Made by a program: the position numbers and the translations under genes. A stretch of DNA of 64,000 nucleotides from Streptomyces sp. NBC_00820 (lineage in GTDB: Bacteria; Actinomycetota; Actinomycetes; Streptomycetales; Streptomycetaceae), in NCBI RefSeq assembly GCF_036347055.1, contig NZ_CP108882.1:1054001-1118000 (forward strand). The letters run 5' to 3'. How positions within the stretch are numbered: position 1 is the first letter of the stretch; every line of letters starts with the position of its first letter. Below the pieces are notes generated by a model. The model saw only the letters and a program-made list of their open reading frames with translations, was not told where the DNA came from and ran no database searches. Of this stretch, positions 40,437-49,272 are shown piece after piece.

Positions 40437-42950
40437 GTGACCCTCATCGATCAGCTGCCGGCGACCGCCGATCCCGACGCCCTTTACGAAGCCTTCGAGT
40501 CGTGGACTCAGGAGCGCGGCCTCACCCTGTACCCGCATCAGGAGGAGGCGCTGATCGAGGTGGTCTCCGGGGCGAACGTGATCGTCTCGACGCCCACCGG
40601 CTCCGGTAAGAGCATGATCGCCGCGGCCGCCCACTTCGCGGCGCTGGCCCGGGACGAGGTCACCTTCTACACGGCGCCGATCAAGGCGCTGGTGTCGGAG
40701 AAGTTCTTCGAGCTGTGCAAGATCTTCGGTACCGAGAACGTGGGCATGCTCACCGGCGACGCCTCGGTGAACGCCGACGCGCCCGTGATCTGCTGCACCG
40801 CCGAGGTGCTCGCGTCCATCGCGCTGCGCGACGGCAAGAACGCGGACGTCGGCCAGGTCGTGATGGACGAGTTCCACTACTACTCGGAGGGCGACCGCGG
40901 CTGGGCCTGGCAGATCCCGCTGCTGGAACTCCCCCAGGCGCAGTTCATCCTGATGTCGGCCACTCTGGGCGACGTGGCGTTCTTCGAGAAGGACCTCACG
41001 CGTCGCACCGGCCGTCCCACCTCGGTGGTCCGCTCCGCGACCCGGCCGGTCCCGCTGTCGTACGAGTACCGGCTCACGCCCCTCACCGAGACGCTCACCG
41101 ACCTGCTGGATACCCGGCAGGCCCCGGTGTACATCGTGCACTTCACGCAGGCGCAGGCCGTGGAGCGGGCACAGGCTCTGATGAGCATCAACATGTGCAC
41201 GCGCGAGGAGAAGGACCGGATCGCCGAGCTGATCGGCAATTTCCGCTTCACCACCAAGTTCGGCCGCAACCTCTCCCGTTACGTCCGGCACGGCATCGGC
41301 GTCCACCACGCCGGCATGCTGCCCAAGTACCGGCGCCTGGTGGAGAAGCTCGCGCAGGCCGGTCTGCTGAAGGTCATCTGCGGCACCGACACCCTCGGCG
41401 TGGGCGTCAACGTGCCCATCCGCACCGTGCTGTTCACCGCCCTGACCAAGTACGACGGCAGCCGCGTGCGCACGCTGCGGGCCCGGGAGTTCCACCAGAT
41501 CGCGGGCCGGGCCGGCCGTGCGGGCTTCGACACCGCGGGGCTCGTCGTCGCGCAGGCGCCGGAGCACGTCGTCGAGAACGAGAAGGCGCTCGCGAAGGCC
41601 GGCGACGACCCGAAGAAGCGCCGCAAGGTGGTGCGCAAGAAGGCGCCGGAAGGCTTCGTCGGCTGGACGGAGAACACCTTCGACAAGCTGATCGCCTCCG
41701 AGCCGGAGCCTCTGATGTCCCGGTTCCGCGTGACGCACACCATGCTGCTGTCGGTGATCGCCCGGCCGGGCAACGCCTTCGAGGCGATGCGCCACCTCCT
41801 GGAGGACAACCACGAGCCGCGCAAGCAGCAGCTCAGGCACATCCGGCGGGCGATCGCGATCTACCGCTCCCTGCTGGACGGCGGGATCGTCGAGAAGCTC
41901 GACACTCCGGACGCCGAGGGCCGCATCGTCCGGCTCACGGTCGACCTCCAGCAGGACTTCGCGCTCAACCAGCCGCTGTCCACGTTCGCACTCGCCTCGT
42001 TCGAACTCCTCGACCCCGAGTCGCCGTCCTACGCCCTTGACATGGTGTCCGTGGTCGAGTCCACGCTGGACGACCCCCGGCAGATCCTCGTCGCGCAGCA
42101 GAACAAGGCGCGTGGCGAGGCCGTGGCCGCGATGAAGGCCGACGGCGTCGAGTACGAGGAGCGCATGGAGCGCCTCCAGGACATCAGCTACCCGAAGCCG
42201 CTGGAGGAGCTGCTCTTCCACGCGTACGACACCTACCGCAAGAGCCACCCCTGGGTCGGCGACCACCCGCTGTCGCCGAAGTCGGTCGTCCGGGACATGT
42301 ACGAACGAGCCATGTCCTTCACGGAGTTGGTGTCCCACTACGAGCTGGCCCGCACCGAGGGCATCGTGCTGCGCTACCTCGCCAGCGCCTACAAGACCCT
42401 CGACCACACGATCCCGGACGACCTGAAGTCCGAGGACCTCCAGGACCTGATCGAGTGGCTCGGCGAGATGGTGCGCCAGGTGGACTCCAGCCTGCTGGAC
42501 GAGTGGGAGCAGCTGGCCAACCCGGAGGAGATGACGGCCGAGCAGGCCCAGGAGAAGGCCGACGAGGTCAAGCCGGTCACGACGAACGCGCGCGCCTTCC
42601 GGGTCCTGGTCCGCAACGCCCTGTTCCGCCGTGTGGAGCTGGCCGCGCTGGACCAGGTCGGCGAACTGGGCGAGATGGACGCCGAGTCCGGCTGGGACGC
42701 GGACGCGTGGGGCGAGGCCATGGACAAGTACTGGGACGAGTACGACGACCTCGGCACCGGCCCCAACGCCCGCGGCCCCAAGCTGCTGGTCATCAAGGAA
42801 GAGCCGGCGAACGGTCTGTGGCGGGTCCGCCAGATCTTCGACGACCCGAACGGCGACCACGACTGGGGCATCAGCGCCGAGATCGACCTGGCCGCCTCCG
42901 ACGCCGAGGGCCGTGCCGTCGTCCGCGTCACCGAGGTCGGCCAGCTGTGA
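40437..42950 (+). CDS. Ski2-like DEAD/DEAH RNA helicase
   Basis: 837 residues from GTG 40437. The helicase core has Q-like YPHQEEALIEV, motif I STPTGSGKS, motif II DEFHYYSEGDRGWAWQ, motif III MSATL, motif V CGTDTLGVGVNVP and motif VI HQIAGRAGRAGFD. The following region includes a helical C-terminal part of the DUF3516 type. It resembles actinobacterial Ski2-like RNA helicases. The DEFH box and lack of a signal suggest a cytoplasmic RNA-remodelling role. The downstream tesB gene follows after 20 bp and probably shares its transcript. Confidence 0.9.
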   Translation: MTLIDQLPATADPDALYEAFESWTQERGLTLYPHQEEALIEVVSGANVIVSTPTGSGKSMIAAAAHFAALARDEVTFYTAPIKALVSEKFFELCKIFGTENVGMLTGDASVNADAPVICCTAEVLASIALRDGKNADVGQVVMDEFHYYSEGDRGWAWQIPLLELPQAQFILMSATLGDVAFFEKDLTRRTGRPTSVVRSATRPVPLSYEYRLTPLTETLTDLLDTRQAPVYIVHFTQAQAVERAQALMSINMCTREEKDRIAELIGNFRFTTKFGRNLSRYVRHGIGVHHAGMLPKYRRLVEKLAQAGLLKVICGTDTLGVGVNVPIRTVLFTALTKYDGSRVRTLRAREFHQIAGRAGRAGFDTAGLVVAQAPEHVVENEKALAKAGDDPKKRRKVVRKKAPEGFVGWTENTFDKLIASEPEPLMSRFRVTHTMLLSVIARPGNAFEAMRHLLEDNHEPRKQQLRHIRRAIAIYRSLLDGGIVEKLDTPDAEGRIVRLTVDLQQDFALNQPLSTFALASFELLDPESPSYALDMVSVVESTLDDPRQILVAQQNKARGEAVAAMKADGVEYEERMERLQDISYPKPLEELLFHAYDTYRKSHPWVGDHPLSPKSVVRDMYERAMSFTELVSHYELARTEGIVLRYLASAYKTLDHTIPDDLKSEDLQDLIEWLGEMVRQVDSSLLDEWEQLANPEEMTAEQAQEKADEVKPVTTNARAFRVLVRNALFRRVELAALDQVGELGEMDAESGWDADAWGEAMDKYWDEYDDLGTGPNARGPKLLVIKEEPANGLWRVRQIFDDPNGDHDWGISAEIDLAASDAEGRAVVRVTEVGQL

Positions 42951-42970
42951 ACACAGGAGAGAACCACCCC

Positions 42971-43840
42971 ATGACGAACCCGGCCGAGCGACTGGTCGAC
43001 CTCCTCGACCTGGAGCAGATCGAGGTCAACATCTTCCGCGGCCTGAGCCCCGAGGAGTCCCTGCAGCGGGTCTTCGGCGGGCAGGTGGCGGGCCAGGCGC
43101 TGGTCGCCGCCGGCCGCACCACGGAGGGCGACCGGCCCGTGCACTCGCTGCACGCGTACTTCCTGCGCCCGGGACGCCCGGGCGTGCCGATCGTGTACCA
43201 GGTGGAGCGCGTCCGCGACGGGCGCTCGTTCACCACGCGCCGGGTCACGGCCGTGCAGCAGGGCCGCACGATCTTCAATCTGACCGCTTCCTTCCACAAG
43301 CCCGAGGAGGGGCCGTTCGAGCACCAGCTGCCGCCGGCCCGCGAGGTCCCGGACCCGGAGTCGCTGCCGACGGTCTCCGACGAGATCCGCGCGCATCTCG
43401 GCAAGCTGCCCGAGCAGTTGGAGCGGATGGCGCGCCGCCAGCCCTTCGACATCCGGTACGTCGACCGGCTGCGCTGGAACGCCGACGACATCCAGGGCGC
43501 CGAGCCGCGCAGCGCGGTGTGGATGCGCGCGGTCGGGCCGCTCGGCGACGACCCGCTGGTGCACACCTGCGCGCTGACCTACGCGAGCGACATGACGCTC
43601 CTGGACGCGGTGCGCATCCCCGTCGAACCCCTTTGGGGCCCGCGGAACTTCGACCTGGCCTCGCTGGACCACGCCATGTGGTTCCACCGGCCCTTCCGCG
43701 CGGACGAGTGGTTCCTGTACGACCAGGAGTCCCCGATCGCGATCGGCGGCCGTGGACTGGCCCGGGGCCGCATCTACAACCGCGAGGGCCAGCTGATCGT
43801 GTCCGTGGTGCAGGAGGGACTGTTCCGCAAGCTCGACTGA
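42971..43840 (+). CDS. tesB: Acyl-CoA thioesterase II
   Basis: 289 residues with two hotdog domains. Domain 1 has FRGLSPEESLQRVFGGQVAGQALVAAGRTT and VHSLHAYFLRPG; domain 2 has LASLDHAMWFHRPFRADEWFLYDQESPIAIGGRGLARGRIYNREGQLIVSVVQEGL. These are the TesB hallmarks, and the catalytic Asp is in LASLDHAMW. It hydrolyses acyl-CoA to free acid and CoA in the cytoplasm. Start ATG 42971 lies 20 bp after the helicase stop, preceded by GGAGAG. Confidence 0.93.
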   Translation: MTNPAERLVDLLDLEQIEVNIFRGLSPEESLQRVFGGQVAGQALVAAGRTTEGDRPVHSLHAYFLRPGRPGVPIVYQVERVRDGRSFTTRRVTAVQQGRTIFNLTASFHKPEEGPFEHQLPPAREVPDPESLPTVSDEIRAHLGKLPEQLERMARRQPFDIRYVDRLRWNADDIQGAEPRSAVWMRAVGPLGDDPLVHTCALTYASDMTLLDAVRIPVEPLWGPRNFDLASLDHAMWFHRPFRADEWFLYDQESPIAIGGRGLARGRIYNREGQLIVSVVQEGLFRKLD

Positions 43841-43866
43841 CCTGACCTGACCCGACCTGACCCACC
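43837..43866. repeat. Short pentamer-like repeat CTGAC
   Basis: CTGACCTGACCTGACCCGA and CTGACC follow the tesB stop: five imperfect copies of CTGAC(C) in 30 bp. A simple-sequence stretch with no coding function. Confidence 0.5.
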
Positions 43867-43890
43867 GGTGCCGGTCGGAGCGGCCGGCCG

Positions 43891-43922
43891 GGAACGGCTG
43901 TACCGGCCGGCACAGCCGTTCC
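43891..43922. terminator. Strong hairpin between convergent genes
   Basis: GGAACGGCTGT and ACAGCCGTTCC form a perfect 11-bp stem with a 10-base loop (ACCGGCCGGC). It lies between tesB and the convergent maleylpyruvate isomerase-like gene, so it probably ends transcription in both directions. Confidence 0.7.
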
Positions 43923-44003
43923 ACAAACACCGCGGCCGGCCCGCGGTGCTGGCCCGCGGCCGCCACTGCCGCCGTTCAGCCGTGTCAGCCGTGGTCACCC
44001 GTG

Positions 44004-44660
44004 TCAGCCGAGGTAGACCGGCAGTCTCGTGGCCGCGCCGCCGAGTTCGGCCGTCTCCGCGCCGGTCGGTTCCCGGCGGCCGGTCCCGACCAGCAGCGCG
44101 TCCTTGTCGGTGAACGACGCGGGGAACGCGACGCCTGCGATCCGCTCCAGCATCCCGCGGGATCGTGCCAGGCCCTCGGCGGGCGGTTCCGGCACGTCCG
44201 GGAGGTGCGCCAGCAGGTCGAGGTGGTGCAGCGTCCATTCGAGGACGTACGCGGTGAGGTATTCACCCGCGGTGAGGACCTCACCACGGGTACTCACCAG
44301 GGCTACGGGGTCGGCCAGTGCGGCGGCGCGTCCGGCGGCGCCGCCGACGTCGTCCAGGTGGAACCTGAGCAGGCGTGGCTCCCCGTACGCGGCGGCCAGC
44401 CGGACGGTGAGCGCGTCGAGCGGGTCCTGCCCGGTCGGCGGCTGGTCCTCGATCTGCCAGTAGGCCACCGCGTCGACGGTCGGTTCCGCATCGGCGGGAG
44501 TGACGAGGGTGATCAGGACATCCTGGGCGTCGATGATCAGGTGGCACACCAGGTCCCGCACGAGCCAGCCGCCGCAGCCGGAGGGCCGCTCGAAATCCTT
44601 GTCCGGGAGTGCGGCGACGACCGCGCGCAACGCCGCCCAGGACACCGAGAAGAGATCCAC
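44004..44660 (-). CDS. Maleylpyruvate isomerase-like, mycothiol-dependent enzyme family
   Basis: 218 residues from GTG 44660. The N-terminal DinB-like bundle has the metal-site pattern FERPSGCGGWLVRDLVCHLIIDAQDVL and YVLEWTLHHLDLLAHL, where the His residues would bind a divalent metal. This is the actinobacterial TIGR03083/MDMPI group that uses mycothiol as co-substrate or is of unknown role. The C-terminus lacks the typical extra domain. The start is set by the conserved opening VDLFSVSWAAL. Confidence 0.82.
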   Translation of the reverse strand: MDLFSVSWAALRAVVAALPDKDFERPSGCGGWLVRDLVCHLIIDAQDVLITLVTPADAEPTVDAVAYWQIEDQPPTGQDPLDALTVRLAAAYGEPRLLRFHLDDVGGAAGRAAALADPVALVSTRGEVLTAGEYLTAYVLEWTLHHLDLLAHLPDVPEPPAEGLARSRGMLERIAGVAFPASFTDKDALLVGTGRREPTGAETAELGGAATRLPVYLG

Positions 44661-44769
44661 CCCGGCACCGTAGTGCGGTGCCGCAACGACGGACAAGCAC
44701 CCGCGGGCCCGCGCGCTCACCGCTCCGCGCCCCACGTCCAGCGCCGGCACGAGTCCTCTGAACCGTGTC

Positions 44770-44901
44770 TCAGTGAGCCCCTGCCGCGGCCGGGGAGCAG
44801 GTGAGGATCTCGTCCACCAGCCCTCGGGCGTAGGCGCCGTCGGTCGGCTCGACGCCGAACAGGACGCGGAAGTGCCGGGGTGCGAGGACGTGGTCCATGA
44901 C
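44770..44901 (-). pseudogene. TetR regulator C-terminal remnant
   Basis: Reading leftwards, MDHVLAPRHFRVLFGVEPTD and GAYARGLVDEILTCSPAAAGAH match the last part of a TetR-type ligand domain. The DNA-binding N-terminus is absent. The fragment ends directly where the HchA remnant begins, so a deletion probably removed the start of both divergent genes. Confidence 0.7.
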
Positions 44902-44942
44902 CTGGGCGGTCGTCGGCCCGCTCTCACCCCGGGCCCGGGCAC

Positions 44943-45432
44943 TCGCCGTACTCACCGAGCCAGTACACGTCACCGAAGACGAACTTCGACGGTGTGCGGC
45001 ACAAGGGCGCCTACACCGGAGGCAAGTGGAAGGTGCTCGTGATCGCGGCCGCGGAGCGGTACGTACTGGTGGAGAACGAGAAGATGTTCTCCACGGGCAA
45101 CCACCCGGTCGAGATGCTCCTTCCGGCTCACCACATGATGGAGGCGGGCTTCGACGTCGACGTCGCCACCGTGGGCGGCTACCCGGCGAAGCTCGAACTG
45201 TGGGCCCTGCCGGAAGAAGACGAAGCGGTCATGGCGAGGTACGAAGCCCTCCCTGCCGTGGCTCGTCGCCGGCCTGTTGCGAGAGCAAGGGCTGAAGGTC
45301 ATCAACGATGACATGACAGGCAGGACGCACCAGGACCGGAGGCTCCTCACCGGTGACAGTCCACTCGCCTCCAACAGTCTCGGACTTCTCGCGGCGGACG
45401 CCCTGGTCGAAGCGGTCAAGGCCGCGGACTGA
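44943..45432 (+). pseudogene. hchA: HchA (Hsp31/DJ-1 family) remnant with internal deletion
   Basis: From about 44943 the plus strand encodes an HchA start region ([80 protein letters not shown]). After about 45255 the frame shifts and only the C-terminal end is left ([52 protein letters not shown] and stop at 45432). The middle third with the catalytic Cys and the glyoxalase site is missing. It is a dead gene next to a truncated TetR. Confidence 0.85.
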
Positions 45433-45447
45433 GAATCCGTCGCCGGT

Positions 45448-46536
45448 TCAGGAACGCACCGGTGCGGCCGACGAAACCGACACCGCCGGATACCTGGGCG
45501 CGGACGTCCGACAACGTCCAGCTCGAACTGATCGCGCTCGGCCGACGGGACGAAAGCGCCACCAGTCGCGCAGCCCGCGGCGCTCCCGAGGCACATCGCG
45601 TGGGGGTGCGTGGTCGCCGTCCGCGGTCGGTGCCGGCAGGCGGGTGCGGGCCTCCTCCACCGCCTGCGCCAAGTCGGCACGGAGCCAGCGGATTTCGTCC
45701 GCGTCCTGTGCCGTCATGAGGTCCTCGGCGAGGCGCGCGGTGGGTGAGCCCGGGGCGCCGTGCGCGGGCGGAGCGGTCCGCGACCGGTTCAACCGGGCCC
45801 GTTCACCTGGATCCCTGACGATGTCCTCGACCTCGCCGGGTTCGAGGAAGGCGGCCACGGCCCCGGCTCGCGCCCAGGGGTCCTCGGCCTCCCGGAGCAG
45901 GAATCCGAGATATCGTCCCCGCCAGTTGCGGGCGCGCAGATCCACGCCCGCGGCCACCTGGCTCCTCAGGGTTTCAGGGGTGCGCCCCTGCAGCAGGTGC
46001 GCGTTCTCGCCGCCGGCCGTGAACTGGCTCAGTTCCTCGGCCAGATAGAGCCAGACCACGGCCCGGTAGCGGTTCAGGTAGAAGCGCACGGGCACCAGCA
46101 GGCCGAGGCGGGCGAGCCGCGTGAACCTGCCCGCGGAGATACCCATGAGCGCGGCGCCCTCCGCCGTCCCCACGATCCGCACGCGCTGCCGGAGCGTCTC
46201 CGGGAAGCCGTCCTCGGCGCGTAGCCGGTCGATCTCGGACCGCGCGACCCTGCGGCTCCCTGTGCCGCCCTCGTCGGGCACCGTGCGGATGCGGCCGAGG
46301 CGAACGGCCAGATCGAAGTCGCTCCGCCTGAGCCCCAGTTCCCGAGCCGCGCGGCCCGGCGTGCTGGTGACGGCGCGAGATGGCGGGGCGCCGGTGCGGG
46401 ACGCGACGCCGGCGCGAGATGGCGGGGCGCCGGTACGAAGTGGAGTGCCGGTACGAAGTAGGACCTCGGCACGAAGTGGGGCATCGGTGTGGAGCGGTTC
46501 GTCGGTGCGGAGTGGGCCGACAGTGCTTCCCTGCAT
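45448..46536 (-). CDS. DUF6397 protein with repetitive N-terminus
   Basis: 362 residues from ATG 46536. The conserved core (AARELGLRRSDFDLAVRLGRIRTVPDEGG, RVARSEIDRLRAEDGFPETLRQRVRIVGTAEGAALMGISAGRFTRLARLGLLVPVRFYLNRYRAVVWLYLAEELSQF) is that of the Streptomyces DUF6397 family, which contains an HTH-like stretch and may act as a regulator. The first 65 residues are a variable, repeat-rich tail of RTGxP/SRA units. The DNA there has a 24-bp perfect repeat (46372-46395 and 46411-46434). A Pro/Arg-rich C-terminus follows. Confidence 0.8.
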   Translation of the reverse strand: MQGSTVGPLRTDEPLHTDAPLRAEVLLRTGTPLRTGAPPSRAGVASRTGAPPSRAVTSTPGRAARELGLRRSDFDLAVRLGRIRTVPDEGGTGSRRVARSEIDRLRAEDGFPETLRQRVRIVGTAEGAALMGISAGRFTRLARLGLLVPVRFYLNRYRAVVWLYLAEELSQFTAGGENAHLLQGRTPETLRSQVAAGVDLRARNWRGRYLGFLLREAEDPWARAGAVAAFLEPGEVEDIVRDPGERARLNRSRTAPPAHGAPGSPTARLAEDLMTAQDADEIRWLRADLAQAVEEARTRLPAPTADGDHAPPRDVPRERRGLRDWWRFRPVGRARSVRAGRCRTSAPRYPAVSVSSAAPVRS

Positions 46537-46626
46537 GCTCGTACTCCCCCGTGGAGTGGGTGGCTCACGCCCTGTGCGATCGCCGTACACACACGGTAGC
46601 CGGATCGGCGCATCTCGTGGCGAGCC

Positions 46627-46635
46627 TGTGGATAA
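46627..46635 (-). promoter_or_regulatory. DnaA-box-like 9-mer
   Basis: The minus strand reads TTATCCACA, the exact consensus of the bacterial DnaA box, in the 126-bp gap between DUF6397 and the roadblock gene. A single 9-mer can occur by chance in a genome, but it is rare in DNA this GC-rich. Confidence 0.4.
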
Positions 46636-46662
46636 CTCCACCGAGCGGGAGGAACACGCAGG

Positions 46663-47076
46663 TCAGAGATCCATCATCGGAGTACGTTCGGGCTGGCGGG
46701 CGTCCACACCGAGGTGTTCGCCGACGCGGTTGACGAGCAGGGTCATCTCGTAGGCGATCTGGCCGATGTCGGCGTCCGCCGCGCTCAGCACGCACAGGCA
46801 GCTGCCCGCGCCCGCGGCGGTGACGAACAGTACGGCGTCGTCGTACTCGATCATCGTCTGCCGCACCCGGCCCGCGCTGAAGTGGCGTCCCGAGCCCTTG
46901 GCCAGGCTGTGCAGTCCGGACGCGACGGCGGCAAGATGCTCCGCGTCCTCGCGGCGGAGTCCGGTGCTCGCTCCGGTGACCAGTCCGTCGTTCGACAGGA
47001 CCAGCGCGTGCCGTACGTGGTCCACCCGCTCTGTCAGATCGTCCAGGAGCCAGCCAAGTCCCTGGTTCTGCGCCAT
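46663..47076 (-). CDS. Orphan roadblock/LC7 protein
   Basis: 137 residues of the roadblock/LC7 fold: LDDLTERVDHVRHALVLSNDGLVTGASTGLRREDAEHLAAVASGLHSLAKGS and TAAGAGSCLCVLSAADADIGQIAYEMTLLVNRVGEHLG. It is close to the CvnB protein of the conservon 1.8 kb to the right (same segments LDDL, VLSNDGL, REDAEHLAAVASG, VGEHL), but it has no kinase, DUF742 or GTPase partner. It may modulate one of the conservon GTPases. Divergent from the PPOX gene. Confidence 0.88.
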   Translation of the reverse strand: MAQNQGLGWLLDDLTERVDHVRHALVLSNDGLVTGASTGLRREDAEHLAAVASGLHSLAKGSGRHFSAGRVRQTMIEYDDAVLFVTAAGAGSCLCVLSAADADIGQIAYEMTLLVNRVGEHLGVDARQPERTPMMDL

Positions 47077-47168
47077 GTTCCGTCTCCCCGTGTGACGTCT
47101 CCCCCAGGCCGGAGGATCTCTCCGCCAGCCTTCCCCACCTCCGGCGCCCGGGCAAGCAGGATGGACGT

Positions 47169-47597
47169 ATGGCACAGAAGATGACCGACGAGGAATGGCG
47201 GGCGTTCGTCTCGTACGGCACCCGAACCGGCAAGCTGGCGACCGTACGGGCCGATGGGAGCCCTCATATCGCACCGATCTGGTTTCTGCTGGACGGCGAC
47301 GAGCTGGTCTTCAACACCGGCGCCGATACAGTGAAAGGGCGCAATATCGCCCGTGACGGCCGGATCGCCCTGTGTGTGGACGACGACCGGCCACCGTTCT
47401 CCTTCGTGACGCTGAACGGCCACGCCCGGCTGTCGGAGGATCTGGACGAGGTACGCCACTGGGCCACCCGGATCGCCGCACGGTACATGGGCGAGGAGCG
47501 CGCCGAGGAGTTCGGCGCCCGCAACGGCGTGCCGGGCGAACTGCTGGTCAGAGCCACCATCGACCGTGTGGTGGCGCTGAAGGACATGACGGACTGA
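47169..47597 (+). CDS. PPOX-class F420-dependent oxidoreductase
   Basis: 142 residues with the split-barrel flavin/F420-binding fold: EWRAFVSYGTRTGKLATVRADGSPHIAPIWFLLDGDELVFNTGADTVKGRNIARDGRIALCVDDDRPPFSFVTLNGHARL. The RxDGxPHxxPxWF and KxxNxxxDxRVAL-like patterns match the actinobacterial PPOX class, which uses F420 or FMN. The natural substrate is unknown. ATG 47169 is divergent from the roadblock gene and convergent with cvnD. Confidence 0.88.
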   Translation: MAQKMTDEEWRAFVSYGTRTGKLATVRADGSPHIAPIWFLLDGDELVFNTGADTVKGRNIARDGRIALCVDDDRPPFSFVTLNGHARLSEDLDEVRHWATRIAARYMGEERAEEFGARNGVPGELLVRATIDRVVALKDMTD

Positions 47598-47607
47598 AGG
47601 GCGGGGC

Positions 47608-48210
47608 TCAGCCGACCGAGTCGAGGAGCCGGGCGGTGTGCATCCGCCCGGCGTACTCGACGAGGCTGATGAGCACTTCCTTGCCGGAGTCCCGGTCGCG
47701 CGCGTCGCACAGGACCACGGGTGTGCCCTGGTCCAGGTCGAGGGCGCGGTTGACGTCGCGGGCACCGTAGGAGCGCGCCCCGGGGAAGCAGTTGACGGCC
47801 ACGACGAACGGGATGCGCCGGTGTTCGAAGTAGTCGACCGCCGGAAAGCAGTCCTCCAGCCGCCGGGTGTCCGCCAGGACCACGGCGCCGAGGGCGCCCT
47901 GCGACAGCTCGTCCCACAGGAACCAGAAGCGGTCCTGGCCCGGCGTCCCGAAGAGGTACAGGGAGAGGCCGGAGCGGATGGTGATGCGTCCGAAGTCCAT
48001 GGCCACGGTCGTGGTGACCTTGTGGTCCACGCCGTCCGTGTCGTCCACCGACTGACCTGCTTCGCTGAGCAGTTCCTCGGTGCGCAGCGGCCGGATCTCG
48101 CTGACGGCCCCGACCAGGGTCGTCTTGCCGACGCCGAATCCGCCGGCGACAAGTATCTTCAGCGCCAGGGCGGACGTGTCGCCGGCGGCGTCGGAGTGCT
48201 CAGAGGCCAT
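47608..48210 (-). CDS. cvnD: Conservon GTPase CvnD
   Basis: 200 residues: a small Rab/Ras-like GTPase with P-loop VAGGFGVGKTTLVGAVSEI, switch-region T in a TVAMDFGRITI segment, and DTRRL/VNCF (N/TKxD position replaced by NCFP). It is the fourth member of the conservon cassette. The gene is normally coupled tightly to cvnC, but here 190 bp separate them, so it may have its own promoter. ATG 48210 is chosen; a GTG at 48216 is also possible. Confidence 0.9.
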   Translation of the reverse strand: MASEHSDAAGDTSALALKILVAGGFGVGKTTLVGAVSEIRPLRTEELLSEAGQSVDDTDGVDHKVTTTVAMDFGRITIRSGLSLYLFGTPGQDRFWFLWDELSQGALGAVVLADTRRLEDCFPAVDYFEHRRIPFVVAVNCFPGARSYGARDVNRALDLDQGTPVVLCDARDRDSGKEVLISLVEYAGRMHTARLLDSVG

Positions 48211-48400
48211 GATCACTTCTCTCGGGAGGGCCGGCTGCGGTCGATGGACCCGGGGACGAAGTCAGCATGATGACAACTCCGGCGCCACGGCGCGGGCTCG
48301 GACTGAATTGCATCTGATGTGACCGACTCGCGCCCGGATGGTTGCCGAATACGTGCGGATCGGCGTGTGGGGCGACGCCCGTTCGGGCGCGAACGTTCAT

Positions 48401-48838
48401 CTACAGAGCCCGCAATCCGGCGATGACCTCGCGCAGAATCCGTTCGTCGGGCAGGTGCGCCGGAGGGACCGGGCGGCTGACGGTGACACGGCCCATCTCC
48501 AGGAGGTCGCCGAGGAGCACCCTGACCACGCCGACGGGGAGGTCCGCGTCCGCCGCGAGTTCGGCGACCGACTGTGTCTCCGTGCGGCACAGGTCGATCA
48601 GTGTTCGGTGTTCGGGGCCGAGCGCGGTGTCGTCGTCCGCCGCCGCTGCGACGGGGTCGAGGGCGACGAGCGCGATCAGGTCGAAGCGCACTCCGGTGGG
48701 GCCCGGCTGGGTGCGCCCGCCGGTCATGGCGTAGGGGCGGACCAGCGGCCCGGCCTCGCCGTCGTACCACTGGCTGCCCTGCTCACGCGGGCCGTCGATC
48801 GGGATGTCGGTCATCCGTGCCGGTTCTTTCCGGCTCAT
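48401..48838 (-). CDS. cvnC: Conservon DUF742 protein CvnC
   Basis: 145 residues from ATG 48838. DUF742 features are VRPYAMTGGRTQPGPTGVRFDLIALVAL, TLIDLCRTETQSVAELAADADLPVGVVRVLLGDLLEMGRV and VIAGLRAL, a winged-helix-like protein that bridges the kinase-like CvnA and the GTPase. The start codon shares the ATGA overlap with the cvnB stop (48835-48838), so the two are translated in coupling. A second ATG at 48814 gives the shorter form MTDIPIDG. Confidence 0.92.
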   Translation of the reverse strand: MSRKEPARMTDIPIDGPREQGSQWYDGEAGPLVRPYAMTGGRTQPGPTGVRFDLIALVALDPVAAAADDDTALGPEHRTLIDLCRTETQSVAELAADADLPVGVVRVLLGDLLEMGRVTVSRPVPPAHLPDERILREVIAGLRAL

Positions 48839-49272
48839 CCGGCCGCGGGCGGCTGGGCACCCACGCGGGGTGCCGTGTAGAGGTGCTCGCCCACCCGCTT
48901 GACCAGACGTGCCATCTCGTAGGCGACCAGGCCGATGTCGGCGGTGACCGCGGTCAGGAGGGCGAGGCAGGAGCCGTCGCCGGCGGCGGCCACGAAGAGG
49001 AAGGCGTCGTCCATCTCCACCATCGTCTGGCGCACGCCGCCCGCCCCGAAGTGCCGGCCGGCACCCTTGGCGAGGCTGTTGAAGCCGGAGGCCACGGCGG
49101 CGAGATGTTCCGCGTCCTCGCGCGCGAGGCCGGTGGATGCGCCGACGGCCAGGCCGTCGTTGGACAGCACGACGGCGTGTCGTACCTCGCTCACCCGCAT
49201 CACCAGGTCGTCCAGCAGCCAGTCGAGTTCACCGGGCCGCTGGGCACCTCTCATGTTCGGGTCCTGGATCAT
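48835..49272 (-). CDS. cvnB: Conservon roadblock protein CvnB
   Basis: 145 residues of the roadblock/LC7 family, part of conservon: LDWLLDDLVMRVSEVRHAVVLSNDGLAVGASTGLAREDAEHLAAVASGFNSLAKGAGRHF and LALLTAVTADIGLVAYEMARLVKRVGEHL. Such proteins act as GTPase-activating or signalling scaffolds between the sensor CvnA and the GTPase CvnD. It overlaps the cvnA stop (49269-49272, 4 bp), so the operon is coupled. Confidence 0.93.
   Translation of the reverse strand: MIQDPNMRGAQRPGELDWLLDDLVMRVSEVRHAVVLSNDGLAVGASTGLAREDAEHLAAVASGFNSLAKGAGRHFGAGGVRQTMVEMDDAFLFVAAAGDGSCLALLTAVTADIGLVAYEMARLVKRVGEHLYTAPRVGAQPPAAG

Noticed and set aside
40299..42860. Antisense frame of 853 codons over the helicase gene
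   Set aside because: The sense strand encodes all helicase motifs; the antisense reading is a codon-bias shadow.
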